NCBI GenBank assembly: GCA_964636205.1
Contig: CAZWPF010000043.1
Location: forward strand, 1-24,850
Source of the DNA: JBEBVQ01 sp964636205
Lineage (GTDB): Bacteria > Bacteroidota > Bacteroidia > Chitinophagales > Chitinophagaceae
Length of the DNA stretch: 24,850 nt
Reading direction: 5' to 3'
Shown here: positions 5,665 through 14,420 of the stretch, piece by piece
How the letters are laid out: the number at the start of each line of letters is the position of its first letter
Numbering within the stretch: position 1 is the stretch's first letter
Notes under the pieces: generated by a model
The model's database searches: none
What the model saw: only the letters and a program-made list of their open reading frames with translations
What the model was told of the DNA's origin: nothing
Translations under genes and position numbers: made by a program

Positions 5665-7625
5665 ATGAGAAAACTTTGGGGAGTAATATTCCTAATTCTG
5701 ATAATTCCCGGATTCACCTCGGCACAATCTCCTGATTTCCGTTCTCAAAGCAACAGTACCTTCCTTTCGAATTATCAGATGGATAGTCTGCCTATAACTC
5801 ATTGGCTCAACTATGGAAACCAAGTTATTTACCGGGATCCCGACAGCGCGATGATTCTTTATCGGGAGGCCTTTAAATTGGGTCTGCTCAATGGATACTA
5901 TAGCGTCGTGTGTAAGGCTTTGCTGAATATCGGGTCATGTTATGGAGTTAAGAACGATTACCGTAGCGCGATTCTCCACTACCGTAAAGCATTGCCCTAT
6001 TTCGTCATGCTACTGGAGGAAAGAGAACAAATCCTTTCCGATTTCAATGCAAATATGGGGGTAGCCTACTTCAAACTAGGAATAAACGACTCTGCGATTA
6101 GTCATTTACTCAATGCGCTGGAAATTGCAACCAAGGCAAAGGATACCCTTCGGATGATTCACCNNNNNNNNNNGTAAAATCTGCATCTGAGCTTTATCCT
6201 CAGTCAATCCAATACGCTCATCGTGCGATTCAATTCGCAGAGGATATCCGCGACAGCACCTATCTTTCACAGCTATATGGCATATTGGCAACTGCAGCAA
6301 TTAATACCGGCGAAAGAGAGCGCAGTCTAGACTATATGCATCAGTCCTATCGATTCGCAAGAGATGCCAACCAAAGAAGCTATGCCCTGAGTAAAATGGG
6401 AGAGATTTACCTATCCAATAAAATGCCGGATTCTGCTTTATTCTATCTAAACCAATTCTTAATCCTAAATAATAAAACCAAGACACCGGTCAGTCAGGAT
6501 ATATATAGCAATATAGGCATCTCCTATCATTTACTAAAGCAAGATGAAAAAGCAATCCATTTTATGAAACTGGCGGAAAGCGCAGCCAAAAAAAATGAGG
6601 ACACCTTAAAAACGGTCAACTTGACCTCCACCTGGTATATGATGGCGAAAATCCTCAATAACCAACACCGATACAAAGAAGCGCTGCACTACCTTTTCCT
6701 CTATATTGACCTCAGGGATAGCCTACTTAGCGCAGCCCGAAATGCCGCGATAGACTCCCTTGAAATAAAATACCAGATTGCAGAAAAAGACCGCGAACTA
6801 TCCTCCAAACTATTATTGCTGGCGCAGGAGCAACAAAAGGTTGACCAGAGAAATTTCTGGTTGATACTCACCCTTTCCGGTTCATTAGCCTTAGTTATTA
6901 TCGCCAGTATATTCTTCTACAATCTAAAGAATAAACAGCGTACACAATTGCAGTTGTTAAGACAAGAAAAGGAAATTAATCTATTAAGAGCAACTGCAAA
7001 AGGGGAAGAAAGAGAGCGTACCCGAATCGCTTATGAATTACACGACGGAATTGGTGGGATGCTCGCTGCCATAAAAATGAATTTCGGTGCTGTGAGACAA
7101 CGCTATGAAAAGCTGTACGGATTGGAAGAGCTGAATCCTCTGATGGAGATGCTGGAAGATACCACTAAGGAACTCCGGAATACCGCACATAATTTAATGC
7201 CCGGAATTTTGGCTTCTCACAATTTGGCGGAGGCATTACAAATATGGTGTAGTAACGTTAATGTCACCGAAAAACTAAACATTAGTTTGAGACTAAATGG
7301 CATCAGCGATATGTTACCCAAAGATATCGAGCTGATGCTTTACAGAATGATACAAGAATTGGTTCAAAATATCATCAAACACGCACATGCGTCACATGCG
7401 GAAATAGACCTGAGCATGCGGGACGGAGAAATTCATATCTTCGTAGAAGATGATGGACTGGGTTTCAACTCTGGGAAGAACAGTGAAGGTTTTGGATTAC
7501 AAAATCTCAGGTACAGAGTGCAAGCCTTGCAGGGAGAATTATATATTGATACGGCAGAGGGTAAGGGAACAGCAGTTAGCATACGACTCGATTTTGCAAA
7601 GATTAAAATGGCTTTTACTAAATGA
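5665..7625 (+). CDS. TPR-containing sensor histidine kinase, interrupted by an assembly gap
   Basis: One gene read in two frames across ten Ns. Left part: signal peptide (MRKLWGVIFLILIIPGFTSA, ending before QSPD) and tetratricopeptide repeats. Right part: the frame is open from the base after the Ns (VKSASELYPQSIQYAHRAIQ...), continuing TPR helices, so the kinase does not start at 6285. Then come a membrane segment (NFWLILTLSGSLALVIIASI), a coiled-coil linker, the HisKA_3 box GEERERTRIAYELHDGIGG with the phospho-acceptor His at codon 7041-7043, and a HATPase domain with an N-box (QELVQNIIKHAHASHA), G1 (EDDGLGF) and G2 (GFGLQNL). The stop TGA overlaps the ATG of the response regulator (ATGA). 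The ligand sensed is unknown; periplasmic TPRs suggest protein-protein sensing. Confidence 0.92.
6164..6173. other. Assembly gap (10 N)
   Basis: Ten undetermined bases inside the TPR region of the sensor kinase. The left frame ends with one extra base and the right frame starts in phase at 6174. For an intact gene the true missing length must therefore be 2 modulo 3, so ten is a placeholder. Confidence 0.98.
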
Positions 7626-8254
7626 ATATCAAAATATCCATAGCCGATGACCATCCGATGATAATTGATGGGCTCCAGAACATGTTGGGAAATTTTAGCC
7701 ATCTTACCATATGTAATACTTATCCGGATGGCGAAAAGCTGATGAAAGGTCTTGAAAAAGAACTGCCTGATGTGTTGTTACTAGATATTCAACTACCTGG
7801 AAAAACCGGAGATCAACTAGCGCCTGTTATTCTCAAAAAGTACCCGGGCATCGCTATCTTGATACTCACCAATTTCGATAATGCGATCTATCTGAATGCG
7901 CTGATGCAAACTGGCGTACACGGCTACCTTCTTAAAACAACCGGCCCCGATAAACTTCGAGAAGCTATTGAATCTGTAGCAAAAGGACAACGGTATATCG
8001 ATGCTTCAGTCACAGATAAACTCAAAGAACTAGAGAAAATACGCAATAATTCTACCAATTCATCACTAAGCGCAAGAGAGAAAGAAATCTTACAATACAT
8101 TGTAAATGGGGCTACTACCAAAAAAATATCTGAAGAGTTATTTTTAAGCTACTACACCGTCGAAAATTATCGTGCTAGAATTCTTTCTAAACTCAATGCC
8201 AAAAACGTAGCAGATCTGATCAGAAAATCTTTGATTCTGGGTCTCGCGAAATAA
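7622..8254 (+). CDS. NarL/FixJ-family response regulator
   Basis: A 210-residue two-domain regulator. The receiver domain (about 1-120) has acidic residues Asp9-Asp10 (IADDHP), phospho-acceptor Asp55 (LLLDIQLPG, codon 7784-7786), the switch Thr/Asn (ILTNFD) and the conserved Lys in GYLLKTT. The LuxR-type HTH (about 145-205) reads SAREKEILQYIVNGATTKKI, then LFLSYYTVENYRARILSKL. The ATG overlaps the kinase stop by four bases, so the two form an obligate operon and a cognate pair. Targets are not visible; the nearest candidate is the convergent propeller gene or its own operon. Length and key residues are normal. Confidence 0.95.
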   Translation: MNIKISIADDHPMIIDGLQNMLGNFSHLTICNTYPDGEKLMKGLEKELPDVLLLDIQLPGKTGDQLAPVILKKYPGIAILILTNFDNAIYLNALMQTGVHGYLLKTTGPDKLREAIESVAKGQRYIDASVTDKLKELEKIRNNSTNSSLSAREKEILQYIVNGATTKKISEELFLSYYTVENYRARILSKLNAKNVADLIRKSLILGLAK

Positions 8255-8280
8255 ACAAAAAAGGCACCTAAAAGGTGCCT
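8255..8280 (-). terminator. Intrinsic terminator between response regulator and propeller gene
   Basis: AGGCACCT-AAA-AGGTGCCT (8262-8280) is an 8-bp perfect stem. The A-run before it on + becomes a T-run after the hairpin on the minus strand, so it ends the leftward propeller transcript. It starts just after the response regulator stop and may also stop rightward transcripts weakly. Confidence 0.8.
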
Positions 8281-8319
8281 CCTCGGAAACAGGGAACCAT
8301 TGTCCGAACAAAACGCTAT

Positions 8320-8532
8320 TTAGCGTCTTATTATCTTTTCATTTCGAAGCAATCGATCCTGCGAATCCAAAATTTGCAGGATATATACACCCTGGGGATA
8401 AGAGCCCATTGAAATTGAATTTTCGGACACCTCTATCAACACCCTACCGTCCATTGAAGTCAACACCAATTTGACAGGAGCCTGACTCACAACATGAAGC
8501 ATGTCGGTCACCGGGTTTGGATATACTTTAAT
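8320..8532 (-). pseudogene. Cut-off T9SS type A sorting domain of the propeller protein
   Basis: In the same frame as the propeller gene and directly after its TAA, the sequence reads IKVYPNPVTDMLHVV, then VKLVLTSMDGRVL, then MGSYPQGVYILQILD and ends KIIRR. This is a complete Por secretion-system C-terminal sorting domain of about 70 residues, starting with the usual YPNP motif. It has no credible start of its own. Either the TAA is a nonsense mutation, or a sequencing/assembly error, and the tail belongs to the gene upstream. Confidence 0.85.
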
Positions 8533-10410
8533 TTAATCGAAGACTCTTTCACTTTCTAATATTCCGACATTGGTCACTTCATACAAAGCGGAAGTATCAA
8601 CACAGCCATTGTCATCAGTAACAATTACTTGGTAAACTCCGTTTTCTGTCACCACATAAGCACTATCTGTAGCACCGTCAATAACCGCGCCTGCCTTTAA
8701 CCATTGGTAACTGCTGAAAGATCTTGTAGTACTTAGGGTATAACCATCAGCTTGAATTGCCGGATCAAGAATTATCAACTCCAAATTGATGGTGAGCATA
8801 CTATCACACCCGGCAATATTTGTTAGGTTTTGACGATATACTCCACTGGCGGTGTACCTGACCCCATTGAATGTGTATTCACGCCCACATTCCTTCAATT
8901 GAACAGAACCTGAGGAAGTATCAGAACAACGAAGTTTCATTAGAAATATATCCGCACTTCCTGCAGAGAGAAAACTAGTTTGACCCGCCCCGGGCTCCAA
9001 GTCTGCCAAACCGGTATAGTAACCACTTATAAATAAATTTCCAGCCGGATCGGTTGATATCCCATAACCAATATCCCATTGATCACCTCCTACGCTCCCC
9101 ATCCAGTTATAGAGACCTTCAGGATGAAACTTGCCTATAAATACGTCTCTGGTACCAGTGGGACTTTTCACAGTATCACCATCACTGGAAATTGCCTGTT
9201 TATCGAAAAAACCGGTCACACTAATCATGGAACCACGACCGATACGAATTGCATAACCCACCTCGTCGCCGTCTGCGCCTCCAATTGTTTTATTCCACTG
9301 GTAGTTTCCCGCAGAATCATACTTGATGATGAATGCATCATATTCCCCAGCTGATAACATAGAATCGGAATAACTGTAAACTCCCGGAGTCGATGAGGTA
9401 TCATAGAGATAGCAGGTATTGGAAAAATAACCCGTTACATACACGTTGCTATTATCATCCAGAGCAATACCCAACCCGTTATCATCTAAATCGCTGCCAA
9501 TGCCCTTTGACCATAGATACTGACCGTCCTTATCTAGTTTAAGAACAAACCCATCGTTTATACCTTTTACTGATAAAATAGCTGCTGCGGCTCCCGGGTC
9601 GAAATCTGCCCAAGCAGCAAAATATCCCGTAACATAGCAATTACCCGTTGCGTCAACCGCAATATCATAACCATAATCACCATTGCCTTCACTACCTATC
9701 CGCTTCGCCCAAAGATATCTTCCGGCCGTATCGTATTTCGCAACAAATACATCCAGTCCTAAATTTGGATTGAAAATTCCGCCAGGGTAGGCAGTCAGGA
9801 AAGCAGTGTCTGCTATTGAAATACTTGGATTAAAATCTGTTTTACCCGAAAATGCGCCGGTTATATATATCTCTCCCGATGAGGCGATAGCTATACCTGA
9901 TCCATAGTTTTGTCCAGTACCACCCATATTGATTGCCCATTTATACTGACCCTCCGGATTGTACTTAGCGATAAAAATATCATTGAATCCGGGTCCTGCA
10001 GTGAGTGTGTCCCTCCGCAGGGGATCGAATGTAGCCTTACCAAAGAAATAACCGGTCACATAAATATTGCCTTCTGCATCCAATGCTACACCGGTACCGT
10101 AATCATACCCCGTTCCTCCCATATTGATTGACCAGAGATACTTCCCTGAGGAATCGTATTTCGCTAGAAAAATATCTGTCTGCCCGTACGACCGCAATGT
10201 ATCGACCCCTCTGCGATTATTAAAATCAGCAGTATTTCGAAACGTTCCGGTCACATAGGAATTCCCCTCGCTATCGGTTATTACCCGCTTACCTTCGTCA
10301 AAAGCTTCAGCTCCAATACTATTCACCCATTCCAGCTCCTGAGCACCCGCTCCCATACTAAGGAGAAGGAATAAGCCAAAAAATCTAATTCTAAATAATA
10401 ATGTCTTCAT
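8533..10410 (-). CDS. Secreted seven-repeat (SBBP-type) beta-propeller protein, prematurely stopped
   Basis: The start is the ATG at 10410-10408, because MKTLLFRIRFFGLFLLLSM...AGAQ is a clear signal peptide; the longer upstream extension is not. Seven repeats of about 65-75 residues follow, each with DxFxAKYDxxGxYxW, IGG...YGxGIAxDxxGN and YVTGYF elements, as in the SBBP repeat family; seven repeats fit a seven-bladed propeller. Then come a short domain typical of Bacteroidota surface proteins (ECGREYTFNGVRYTASGVY, NIAGCDSM) and an Ig-like segment (YQWLKAGAVIDGATDSAYVV). The frame stops at TAA 8535-8533, just before an in-frame sorting domain. As read, the product would reach the periplasm but lack its T9SS signal. 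Role unknown; probably cell-surface or secreted adhesion or binding. Confidence 0.88.
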   Translation of the reverse strand: MKTLLFRIRFFGLFLLLSMGAGAQELEWVNSIGAEAFDEGKRVITDSEGNSYVTGTFRNTADFNNRRGVDTLRSYGQTDIFLAKYDSSGKYLWSINMGGTGYDYGTGVALDAEGNIYVTGYFFGKATFDPLRRDTLTAGPGFNDIFIAKYNPEGQYKWAINMGGTGQNYGSGIAIASSGEIYITGAFSGKTDFNPSISIADTAFLTAYPGGIFNPNLGLDVFVAKYDTAGRYLWAKRIGSEGNGDYGYDIAVDATGNCYVTGYFAAWADFDPGAAAAILSVKGINDGFVLKLDKDGQYLWSKGIGSDLDDNGLGIALDDNSNVYVTGYFSNTCYLYDTSSTPGVYSYSDSMLSAGEYDAFIIKYDSAGNYQWNKTIGGADGDEVGYAIRIGRGSMISVTGFFDKQAISSDGDTVKSPTGTRDVFIGKFHPEGLYNWMGSVGGDQWDIGYGISTDPAGNLFISGYYTGLADLEPGAGQTSFLSAGSADIFLMKLRCSDTSSGSVQLKECGREYTFNGVRYTASGVYRQNLTNIAGCDSMLTINLELIILDPAIQADGYTLSTTRSFSSYQWLKAGAVIDGATDSAYVVTENGVYQVIVTDDNGCVDTSALYEVTNVGILESERVFD

Positions 10411-10583
10411 GTGTATTTGATTTTGATATTTCGCGTAAAAGAAATGATGAGTACAAATACAAAAATCAAATACTAAATATTGACACAATAGACTGCATCC
10501 AGTCATTTTTGTGCAAATAATACGTGATATTAAAATGATAAAGGGAATGTAACAACAAAGATCTACTTACAATAATTGATCAT

Positions 10584-12386
10584 TTAACCTTCTGACTCAT
10601 TGAAATACTGATACACTATCCTGGCTTTACTTGCACCTATTATCCGGGTCAGTTCGCGTTCGGTCAGCGTCCGAATCTTTTGAACACTTCGAAATTCTTT
10701 TAAAAGTTCGGTAGCAGTTTTTTCTCCAATACCAGGGATCAGTTCCAATTCATTCTTTATAGTGCCTTTACTTCGCTGATTCCGATGAAATTTCAGACCA
10801 AACCGATGCACCTCATCCCTGATGCTGCGAATGAGTAAATGAGCGGGATGGTCATATGGTAACTGTAATGGCTCCTTGTCGCCCGGAAAGAATATAGATT
10901 CCTCCCTCTTCGCTAGTCCTACAACAGTCATCTTCCCCACCAATTCCAACTGGCGGATGCTCTCCATTGCTGCCCCCAACTGACCTTTCCCTCCGTCAAT
11001 GATAACCAACTGCGGCAGGGACCGTCCCTCCTCTTTCAAACGCTTATACCGACGTAAAACCACTTCTTGCATTGACGCAAAATCATCTATTCCGGTCACT
11101 GTCTTGATATGAAAATGCCGGTAGTCCTGCTTAAAAGGCTTACCATCGCGGAAACAAACCATAGCCGCAACCGGAAAAGAACCTTGAAAATTGGAATTGT
11201 CGAAACATTCAATATGCACCGGTAACTCTGGCAAGTGTAAAGCTTGCTGCAGTAACTCCAATGTCTGATTGGGATCTCTGGTTCCAGTCATCAAACTTGC
11301 TTTCCGCCTCAGCTCGTTTCGATAGAAGTTTGCATTTTTAAAACTTAGATCAAGAAGTTTTTTCTTATCTCCTGCTTTCGGAATGGTGATCTTCAATTGC
11401 GGATGTGTAACATCGATCTCCATCGGAACCACTATCTCCAGAGCCTCACTTTTGAATTTCTCTCTAAATCTATCTACTGCTAATGAAAGCATTTCCGCCT
11501 CTGACTCCTCCAGTTTCTTCTCTATATGAAGGGGTTGCGCGTATATGATACTCCCATCACGCACCATCATATAGTGCACGAATGCGTTCCCTTCATCGCT
11601 TAAAATGCTTGCCACATCCAGATCACCCAAATGCGGATTTACAACCGTAGATTTACTGCTATAATTTTGGAGCGCATCGATCTTAGTTTTCACAACTGCG
11701 GCTTTCTCAAACTCCATCTCTGCTGCATATGCTGCCATACGCTCCCGGAGCCATCGAACTACTTCCCCCAACTTACCCTTGAGCAAATGCCTTACTTGCT
11801 GTAAACTTTTCCCGTAGTCTTCCTCAGATTGGAGTCCCTCGCAGGGCCCCATACAGTTGCCCAAATGGTACTCCAGACAAACCTTAAACTTACCTCTGTT
11901 TATATTGCCGGGTGATAGATTTAGACTGCAGTTGCGTAAAGGGATATTTTGTCTGATCAGTTCCAGCAGTTCTTTAACTTGCCCCACATCTGTAAACGGA
12001 CCGATGTATTCTGAACCATCTCTGATAATATTTCGGGTCAAAAATACTCGGGGAAAATTTTCCTTTTTGATGACTACAAAGGGATAAGACTTATCATCCT
12101 TCAACTCGATATTATACCGTGGACGATAATGTTTGATCAAAGAATTCTCCAGTAAAAATGCATCGTGCTCTGAATCGGTAACTGTAAATTCTATTCGATC
12201 TATCAGAGAAACCAGTCTCCTAGTTTTGCTATTCCCGGCATTTTTATTAAAATAAGACGCGACTCTCTTCCTTAAATCCTTGGCCTTACCTACATACAGC
12301 AATTCTCCGGAGCTGCTATAGTATCTGTAACAACCCGGCTGATGCGGTATCGATGGTGCCACATTTGCAAATTCCTCCCTCGTCAT
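10584..12386 (-). CDS. uvrC: Excinuclease ABC subunit UvrC
   Basis: A 600-residue UvrC, full length for the family. Order of domains: GIY-YIG nuclease at the N-terminus (PGCYRYYSSSGELLYVGKAK, then DLRKRVASYF), cysteine-containing region (CLEYHLGNCMGPC), UVR motif (MEFEKAAVVKTKIDAL), RNase H-like nuclease with Asp396 in ECFDNSN, the GIDDFASMQEV Asp, the IDGGKGQ Asp and the HRFG His, and C-terminal helix-hairpin-helix (LIPGIGEKTATELLKEF). All catalytic residues I know for the 5' and 3' incisions are present. It acts with UvrA and UvrB in nucleotide excision repair. A purine-rich AGAGGGAG lies just before the ATG. It is probably the second gene of an operon with the lipoprotein 24 bases upstream. 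Confidence 0.98.
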   Translation of the reverse strand: MTREEFANVAPSIPHQPGCYRYYSSSGELLYVGKAKDLRKRVASYFNKNAGNSKTRRLVSLIDRIEFTVTDSEHDAFLLENSLIKHYRPRYNIELKDDKSYPFVVIKKENFPRVFLTRNIIRDGSEYIGPFTDVGQVKELLELIRQNIPLRNCSLNLSPGNINRGKFKVCLEYHLGNCMGPCEGLQSEEDYGKSLQQVRHLLKGKLGEVVRWLRERMAAYAAEMEFEKAAVVKTKIDALQNYSSKSTVVNPHLGDLDVASILSDEGNAFVHYMMVRDGSIIYAQPLHIEKKLEESEAEMLSLAVDRFREKFKSEALEIVVPMEIDVTHPQLKITIPKAGDKKKLLDLSFKNANFYRNELRRKASLMTGTRDPNQTLELLQQALHLPELPVHIECFDNSNFQGSFPVAAMVCFRDGKPFKQDYRHFHIKTVTGIDDFASMQEVVLRRYKRLKEEGRSLPQLVIIDGGKGQLGAAMESIRQLELVGKMTVVGLAKREESIFFPGDKEPLQLPYDHPAHLLIRSIRDEVHRFGLKFHRNQRSKGTIKNELELIPGIGEKTATELLKEFRSVQKIRTLTERELTRIIGASKARIVYQYFNESEG

Positions 12387-12410
12387 TTCGCTCCCTCTTT
12401 TTCGGTAAAA

Positions 12411-12992
12411 TCAAATTAAGAACTTCCAGACTATCTGAAGGTCCTTTTCCTTCCCGATAAACGGCTTGCTATATTCCTGAATCTGTATCAATTTCATGGG
12501 TACATAATACAATTTTTGATTGTCATCAGCCCAGAATGATTTCTTTTGTATTTCCATATAGATGGATAAAACCTTGTTGGTTGCAATATCCAGTCGAACA
12601 TGCATCGATCGCATAGGGAGTTTTTCCTCCTTGGCCGAATAGTATAAAACAATCGCCCCTTGTCCGTCTCTGAAAACCTCAGCATTATACCGGTCCAAAT
12701 AGCTCGGATCCCCGATATCGTACACAAAAAAGCGTTCGAAGATACTCTCCCAATCGGCCTCGAATGAATTACTCACCACAGTATCTGAAACACCATTCAA
12801 TGTCATAATCTGATCTATCATCACCGGAACACCCCTATAATTGCGGAATTGATCCGCCGCAAATTCCCGAATTGAAAAATAGGTACCTTCATCGGTATCA
12901 GATGAAACATCTTCTTTTGTTTTACTGCTACAGCCGTACAAACCAATCAAAAGAGCTGCAGACAGCAAAGTCATCAATATTTTACGAGCCAT
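12411..12992 (-). CDS. Hypothetical lipoprotein upstream of uvrC
   Basis: A 193-residue protein with a lipoprotein signal peptide: MARKILMTLLSAALLIGLYG followed by the lipobox Cys21 and a Ser/Lys/Asp-rich linker. The mature part has alternating strands and aromatic residues (FEADWESIFERFFVYDIGD, MHVRLDIATNKVLSIYMEI, YYVPMKLIQIQEY), suggesting a small beta-rich fold. I do not recognise a family. A TATCTTTG promoter lies upstream, and uvrC follows after 24 bases. Co-transcription with a repair gene is probably positional rather than functional. Confidence 0.85.
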   Translation of the reverse strand: MARKILMTLLSAALLIGLYGCSSKTKEDVSSDTDEGTYFSIREFAADQFRNYRGVPVMIDQIMTLNGVSDTVVSNSFEADWESIFERFFVYDIGDPSYLDRYNAEVFRDGQGAIVLYYSAKEEKLPMRSMHVRLDIATNKVLSIYMEIQKKSFWADDNQKLYYVPMKLIQIQEYSKPFIGKEKDLQIVWKFLI

Positions 12993-13012
12993 TTTGATTT
13001 AGCTAGAATATA

Positions 13013-13020
13013 CAAAGATA
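13013..13020 (-). promoter_or_regulatory. -7 promoter element TATCTTTG for lipoprotein-uvrC operon
   Basis: Exact TAnnTTTG on the minus strand, about 20 bases upstream of the ATG at 12992. It would drive the lipoprotein gene and probably uvrC. Confidence 0.6.
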
Positions 13021-13115
13021 AGAATTGAGGCCGGGTAACTGATCTAGTTGATGAAACAGGGTACGATTTTGTTTATTATCTGTAAATTAGCTGAGGTTTC
13101 GGATATTTGACCTTT

Positions 13116-14021
13116 ATGAATAAAACCACCCGCCTGATATTTGTTATTGCAGTGCTGCTCATTGTCGGCGGTATCTATTTTTATAGTAAATCGTCCTATA
13201 GTAAAACCAATCATACTTATTATGGTTACTATGATGATGTTCAGGGATTAGCCGAGGGTTCTCCGGTTCATCTCAGAGGTGTCAATATCGGGAAAGTAAC
13301 CGGTATTGATTTTGAGCGCGAGCGAATTCGGGTCACTTTTACTGTTAAAAAGGAGTATCCGCTTACAGCGGGTTCCTCTGCAGCTTTGGTGTCGGGGAAT
13401 AGCTTGCTCGACAATAAAAGTATTTTGATCAATACGGGTACAGAAACCAATTTGATACCTGACGGGGCGGTAATTCCTACCACCGTCGACCCCAGTGTAG
13501 TAGAAAATTTCGCTGTCGTAGCTGCGCCTGCTATCAAGAGTGCGCAAGAGATTTTAGATGCGACCGACTCCGGCTTAAGTATGCTGTTGCAGTTGATGAA
13601 TACCGGCATGAGTTCCAAGTTTATCGATATGATCATCCAGATGGAATCACAAAGTCGGGGTCTCTCTGAACAAGCTGGCTCATTAAAAGATAAATCAGAC
13701 ACCTTCTCTGATCAATTTAAATCAGTTGCGACAGCAGTCAATTCTTTTAATGCATCCCGAATCGACAGTATTTTCAAAGGGGAAAATGCAGGAAGGACGG
13801 TTTTTAGCGGGGATTCATTGGGAAAACAAACAGTAGAATTGAAGAATTCCATCTCCAAGTTACGTCAGGAGTTACAACAACTCAATCAATCGGCTACCAT
13901 GCAGGATAAAACCGAGTATGAGGATTTATCGCGATCTGTAGACTCCATAACCACTAGCATTCGAGAACTTGAAAAAAACCCGCCGGGGATCACCATACTT
14001 GGTGGTAAGAAGAAAAAATAA
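13116..14021 (+). CDS. MlaD/MCE-domain lipid-transport protein
   Basis: A 301-residue protein. It has an N-terminal membrane anchor (residues about 5-22, RLIFVIAVLLIVGGIYFY), then an MCE/MlaD domain at about 35-115: YYDDVQGLAEGSPVHLRGVN, IGKVTGIDFERERIRVTFTV, and the LVSGNSLLDNKSILINTG and GAVIPTT elements. The C-terminal half is helical, with heptads (DSLGKQTVELKNSISKLRQE, SVDSITTSIRELEKN). MlaD proteins are periplasmic substrate-binding parts of phospholipid ABC transporters. No MlaE permease or MlaF ATPase gene is next to it, so partners must be elsewhere. The ATG at 13116 is preferred over an in-frame TTG at 13107. Confidence 0.9.
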   Translation: MNKTTRLIFVIAVLLIVGGIYFYSKSSYSKTNHTYYGYYDDVQGLAEGSPVHLRGVNIGKVTGIDFERERIRVTFTVKKEYPLTAGSSAALVSGNSLLDNKSILINTGTETNLIPDGAVIPTTVDPSVVENFAVVAAPAIKSAQEILDATDSGLSMLLQLMNTGMSSKFIDMIIQMESQSRGLSEQAGSLKDKSDTFSDQFKSVATAVNSFNASRIDSIFKGENAGRTVFSGDSLGKQTVELKNSISKLRQELQQLNQSATMQDKTEYEDLSRSVDSITTSIRELEKNPPGITILGGKKKK

Positions 14022-14096
14022 ACTCACCGTCACTCGGGGAAACCATTGTCAAGGCAAATCAAGATTTTCATCCCTTCAATTTAACCATAAGCAATT

Positions 14097-14420
14097 ATGA
14101 ATTGGATACTACTAATTATTGCCGGGCTATTCGAAGTAGGCTTTGCTACCTGCTTGGGTAAGGCAAAAGAATCTACCGGCGCTGCTACCACCTGGTGGTT
14201 GATAGCTTTTTTGGTTTGCCTTTCCATCAGCATGACCCTATTGTATAAAGCAACGCAAACCTTACCAATCGGTACCGCTTATGCAGTTTGGACAGGGATA
14301 GGTGCTGTAGGTACTGTGATTGTAGGAATCATCTTTTTTAAAGAACCCACCGACTTTTGGCGTTTATTCTTCATAGTAACACTTATCGGCTCGGTGATCG
14401 GTCTCAAAGCCGTTTCCTGA
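14097..14420 (+). CDS. sugE: SMR-family exporter, SugE/Gdx type
   Basis: A 107-residue protein with four membrane helices, the exact size of small multidrug resistance transporters. Glu13 in LIIAGLFEVGFA is the membrane-buried substrate/proton site. The segment TLPIGTAYAVWTGIGAVGTV closely matches the SugE (guanidinium exporter Gdx) subtype rather than EmrE. It likely works as a dual-topology homodimer exporting guanidinium or small cations. It is 75 bases after the MlaD gene with no visible promoter or terminator between, so co-transcription is possible. Its stop codon directly abuts that of yraN. No guanidine riboswitch was recognised upstream. Confidence 0.93.
   Translation: MNWILLIIAGLFEVGFATCLGKAKESTGAATTWWLIAFLVCLSISMTLLYKATQTLPIGTAYAVWTGIGAVGTVIVGIIFFKEPTDFWRLFFIVTLIGSVIGLKAVS

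Noticed and set aside
6285..7625. Separate kinase gene starting with TTG at 6285
   Set aside because: The same frame is open back to the gap and continues TPR helices, so 6285 is internal to one gene.
8533..8535. Programmed stop readthrough or recoding at the TAA of the propeller gene
   Set aside because: No recoding signal is visible and TAA is the least leaky stop; mutation or base error is simpler. Kept only as an observation.
13268..13702. Two overlapping antisense frames (99 and 144 codons) across the MlaD gene
   Set aside because: They lie wholly within a well-supported gene and show no domain, signal peptide or ribosome binding site.
14022..14096. Guanidine riboswitch upstream of sugE
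   Set aside because: The spacer is 75 bases and I see neither the ykkC-type fold nor paired ACGR-loop hairpins.
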